NCBI GenBank assembly: GCA_031270615.1
Contig: JAISXE010000228.1
Location: 1-6,117 of the forward strand
Direction: 5' to 3'
DNA: 6,117 nucleotides
Source of the DNA: Spirochaetia bacterium
Lineage (GTDB): Bacteria > Spirochaetota > Spirochaetia > DTKZ01
Positions within the stretch are counted from its first letter, which is position 1; each line of letters begins with the position of its first letter. This document shows positions 5,475-6,117 of the stretch, one piece after another. Position numbers and translations under genes: made by a program. The notes under the pieces were generated by a model. The model was given only the letters and a program-made list of their open reading frames with translations, searched no databases and had not been told where the DNA came from.

Positions 5475-6117
5475 TTACATGCCAAACATCATGTTCGGTA
5501 TGGTCATGGAGAACGCGGGCACAAAGGTCAGGAGCAGAAGGACCGCGATCATCGTTGCGTAGAACGGAAGCATCGCTTTTGCCGCCTGCTCAATTTTGAT
5601 TCCGCCTATGGAGCTGCCCACAAAAAGTACCGAGCCTACGGGCGGGGTCAGAAGTCCGATGGCAAGGTTTAACATCAGCACGATGCCGAACTGGATGGGG
5701 TCCATTCCTATTGCGGGGGAGGTTACCACGGGAACCAGAATGGGTGCGGCGATAAGGATAAGCGGGGCCATGTCCATGACGCAGCCCAGAACGAGCAGCG
5801 ATATGTTGATAAGGAGGAGCAGCACGACGCGGTTGTCGCTTATGCCCAAAAGGCCCTGCGTGATAAGCGTGGGGATGCGCAGGACCGTCATCATGTAGCC
5901 GAAGGCCGAAGAGGCGGCGATAAGCGTCATCACCATTGCGAGGGTGCCCAGCGTGCGCCTGAGGATCGGCCAGAACTCCTTTATGCTGATTTCGCGGTAG
6001 ATAAAAAAGGTAACGATGAAGGCCCAAATGCAGGCCACGACGGAAGACTCGATGGCGGTGAATATGCCGGAGAACACGCCGCCCATGATAAAAAGCGCGG
6101 TCAGCATTCCCAGGAAG
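5475..6117 (-). CDS. dctM: TRAP transporter large permease, DctM family (5' end outside window)
   Basis: The visible 213 residues are the C-terminal half of a DctM large permease, usually about 425 residues long. DctM forms the ion-driven transport channel in the inner membrane and works with DctQ and the DctP receptor. At least five hydrophobic segments are visible. Family motifs include GGVFSGIFTAIESS near the start of the visible part, GCVMDMAPLILIAAPILVPV in the middle, and NLAIGLLTPPVGSVLFVGSS near the end. The reading frame stays open to the right edge (FLG precedes the first visible Met at 6107), so that Met is internal and not the start. DctM members usually read GIFTPTE or GIFTATE where this one reads GIFTAIE, a mild variant. 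The stop at 5475-5477 is 241 bases before the dctP start. A dctQ gene is expected further upstream but cannot be seen. Confidence 0.95.
   Translation of the reverse strand, partial: FLGMLTALFIMGGVFSGIFTAIESSVVACIWAFIVTFFIYREISIKEFWPILRRTLGTLAMVMTLIAASSAFGYMMTVLRIPTLITQGLLGISDNRVVLLLLINISLLVLGCVMDMAPLILIAAPILVPVVTSPAIGMDPIQFGIVLMLNLAIGLLTPPVGSVLFVGSSIGGIKIEQAAKAMLPFYATMIAVLLLLTFVPAFSMTIPNMMFGM

Noticed and set aside
5234..5485. Upstream in-frame extension of dctP
   Set aside because: It translates the intergenic repeat and the end of dctM; the signal peptide and AAGGAG place the start at 5233.
5130..5672. Plus-strand open frame of 180 codons
   Set aside because: It spans the antisense of dctP, the repeat and dctM with no domain, and its composition follows the repeat.

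Overview
The window is a stretch of bacterial chromosome with every recognisable gene on the minus strand, so transcription runs from the right edge to the left. It is fairly GC-rich, with short intergenic gaps. The likely source is a spirochaete of the termite-gut Treponema type. This is inferred from the look of the proteins (a JAB-domain DinG helicase, a secreted DUF2059 protein, a DctP whose signal peptide ends in LAAGGSQ) and from GC-rich intergenic repeats. It is not proven by any marker gene.

In transcription order: (1) 6117-5475, the C-terminal half of a DctM-type TRAP transporter large permease, with its 5' end outside the window. (2) A 241-base gap holding a hairpin-rich GC repeat, then 5233-4226, the DctP periplasmic solute-binding protein. 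(3) A 74-base gap with a strong hairpin, then 4151-3807, a small metal-binding cupin resembling KdgF. These three look like a sugar-acid import module: DctP captures a carboxylate outside the inner membrane, DctM (with a DctQ presumably upstream) moves it in using an ion gradient, and the cupin may process an unsaturated uronate. The substrate is inferred from the cupin and is not read directly from the transporter.

(4) 3647-1509 encodes a complete glycogen debranching enzyme (GlgX/isoamylase type, GH13) with all catalytic motifs intact. (5) 1360-914 encodes a small exported DUF2059 protein with a good extended -10 promoter. (6) 884-1 is the N-terminal 294 residues of a DinG-like superfamily 2 helicase that carries an extra JAMM/RadC-like metalloprotease-type domain in front of the helicase core; it runs off the left edge.

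No tRNA, rRNA, CRISPR array, insertion sequence or prophage gene was seen. All gene-free gaps are under 300 bases. Most of the window is ordinary metabolism. The points most worth a second look are the JAMM-DinG fusion, the pairing of a KdgF-like cupin with the TRAP genes, and the intergenic repeats.
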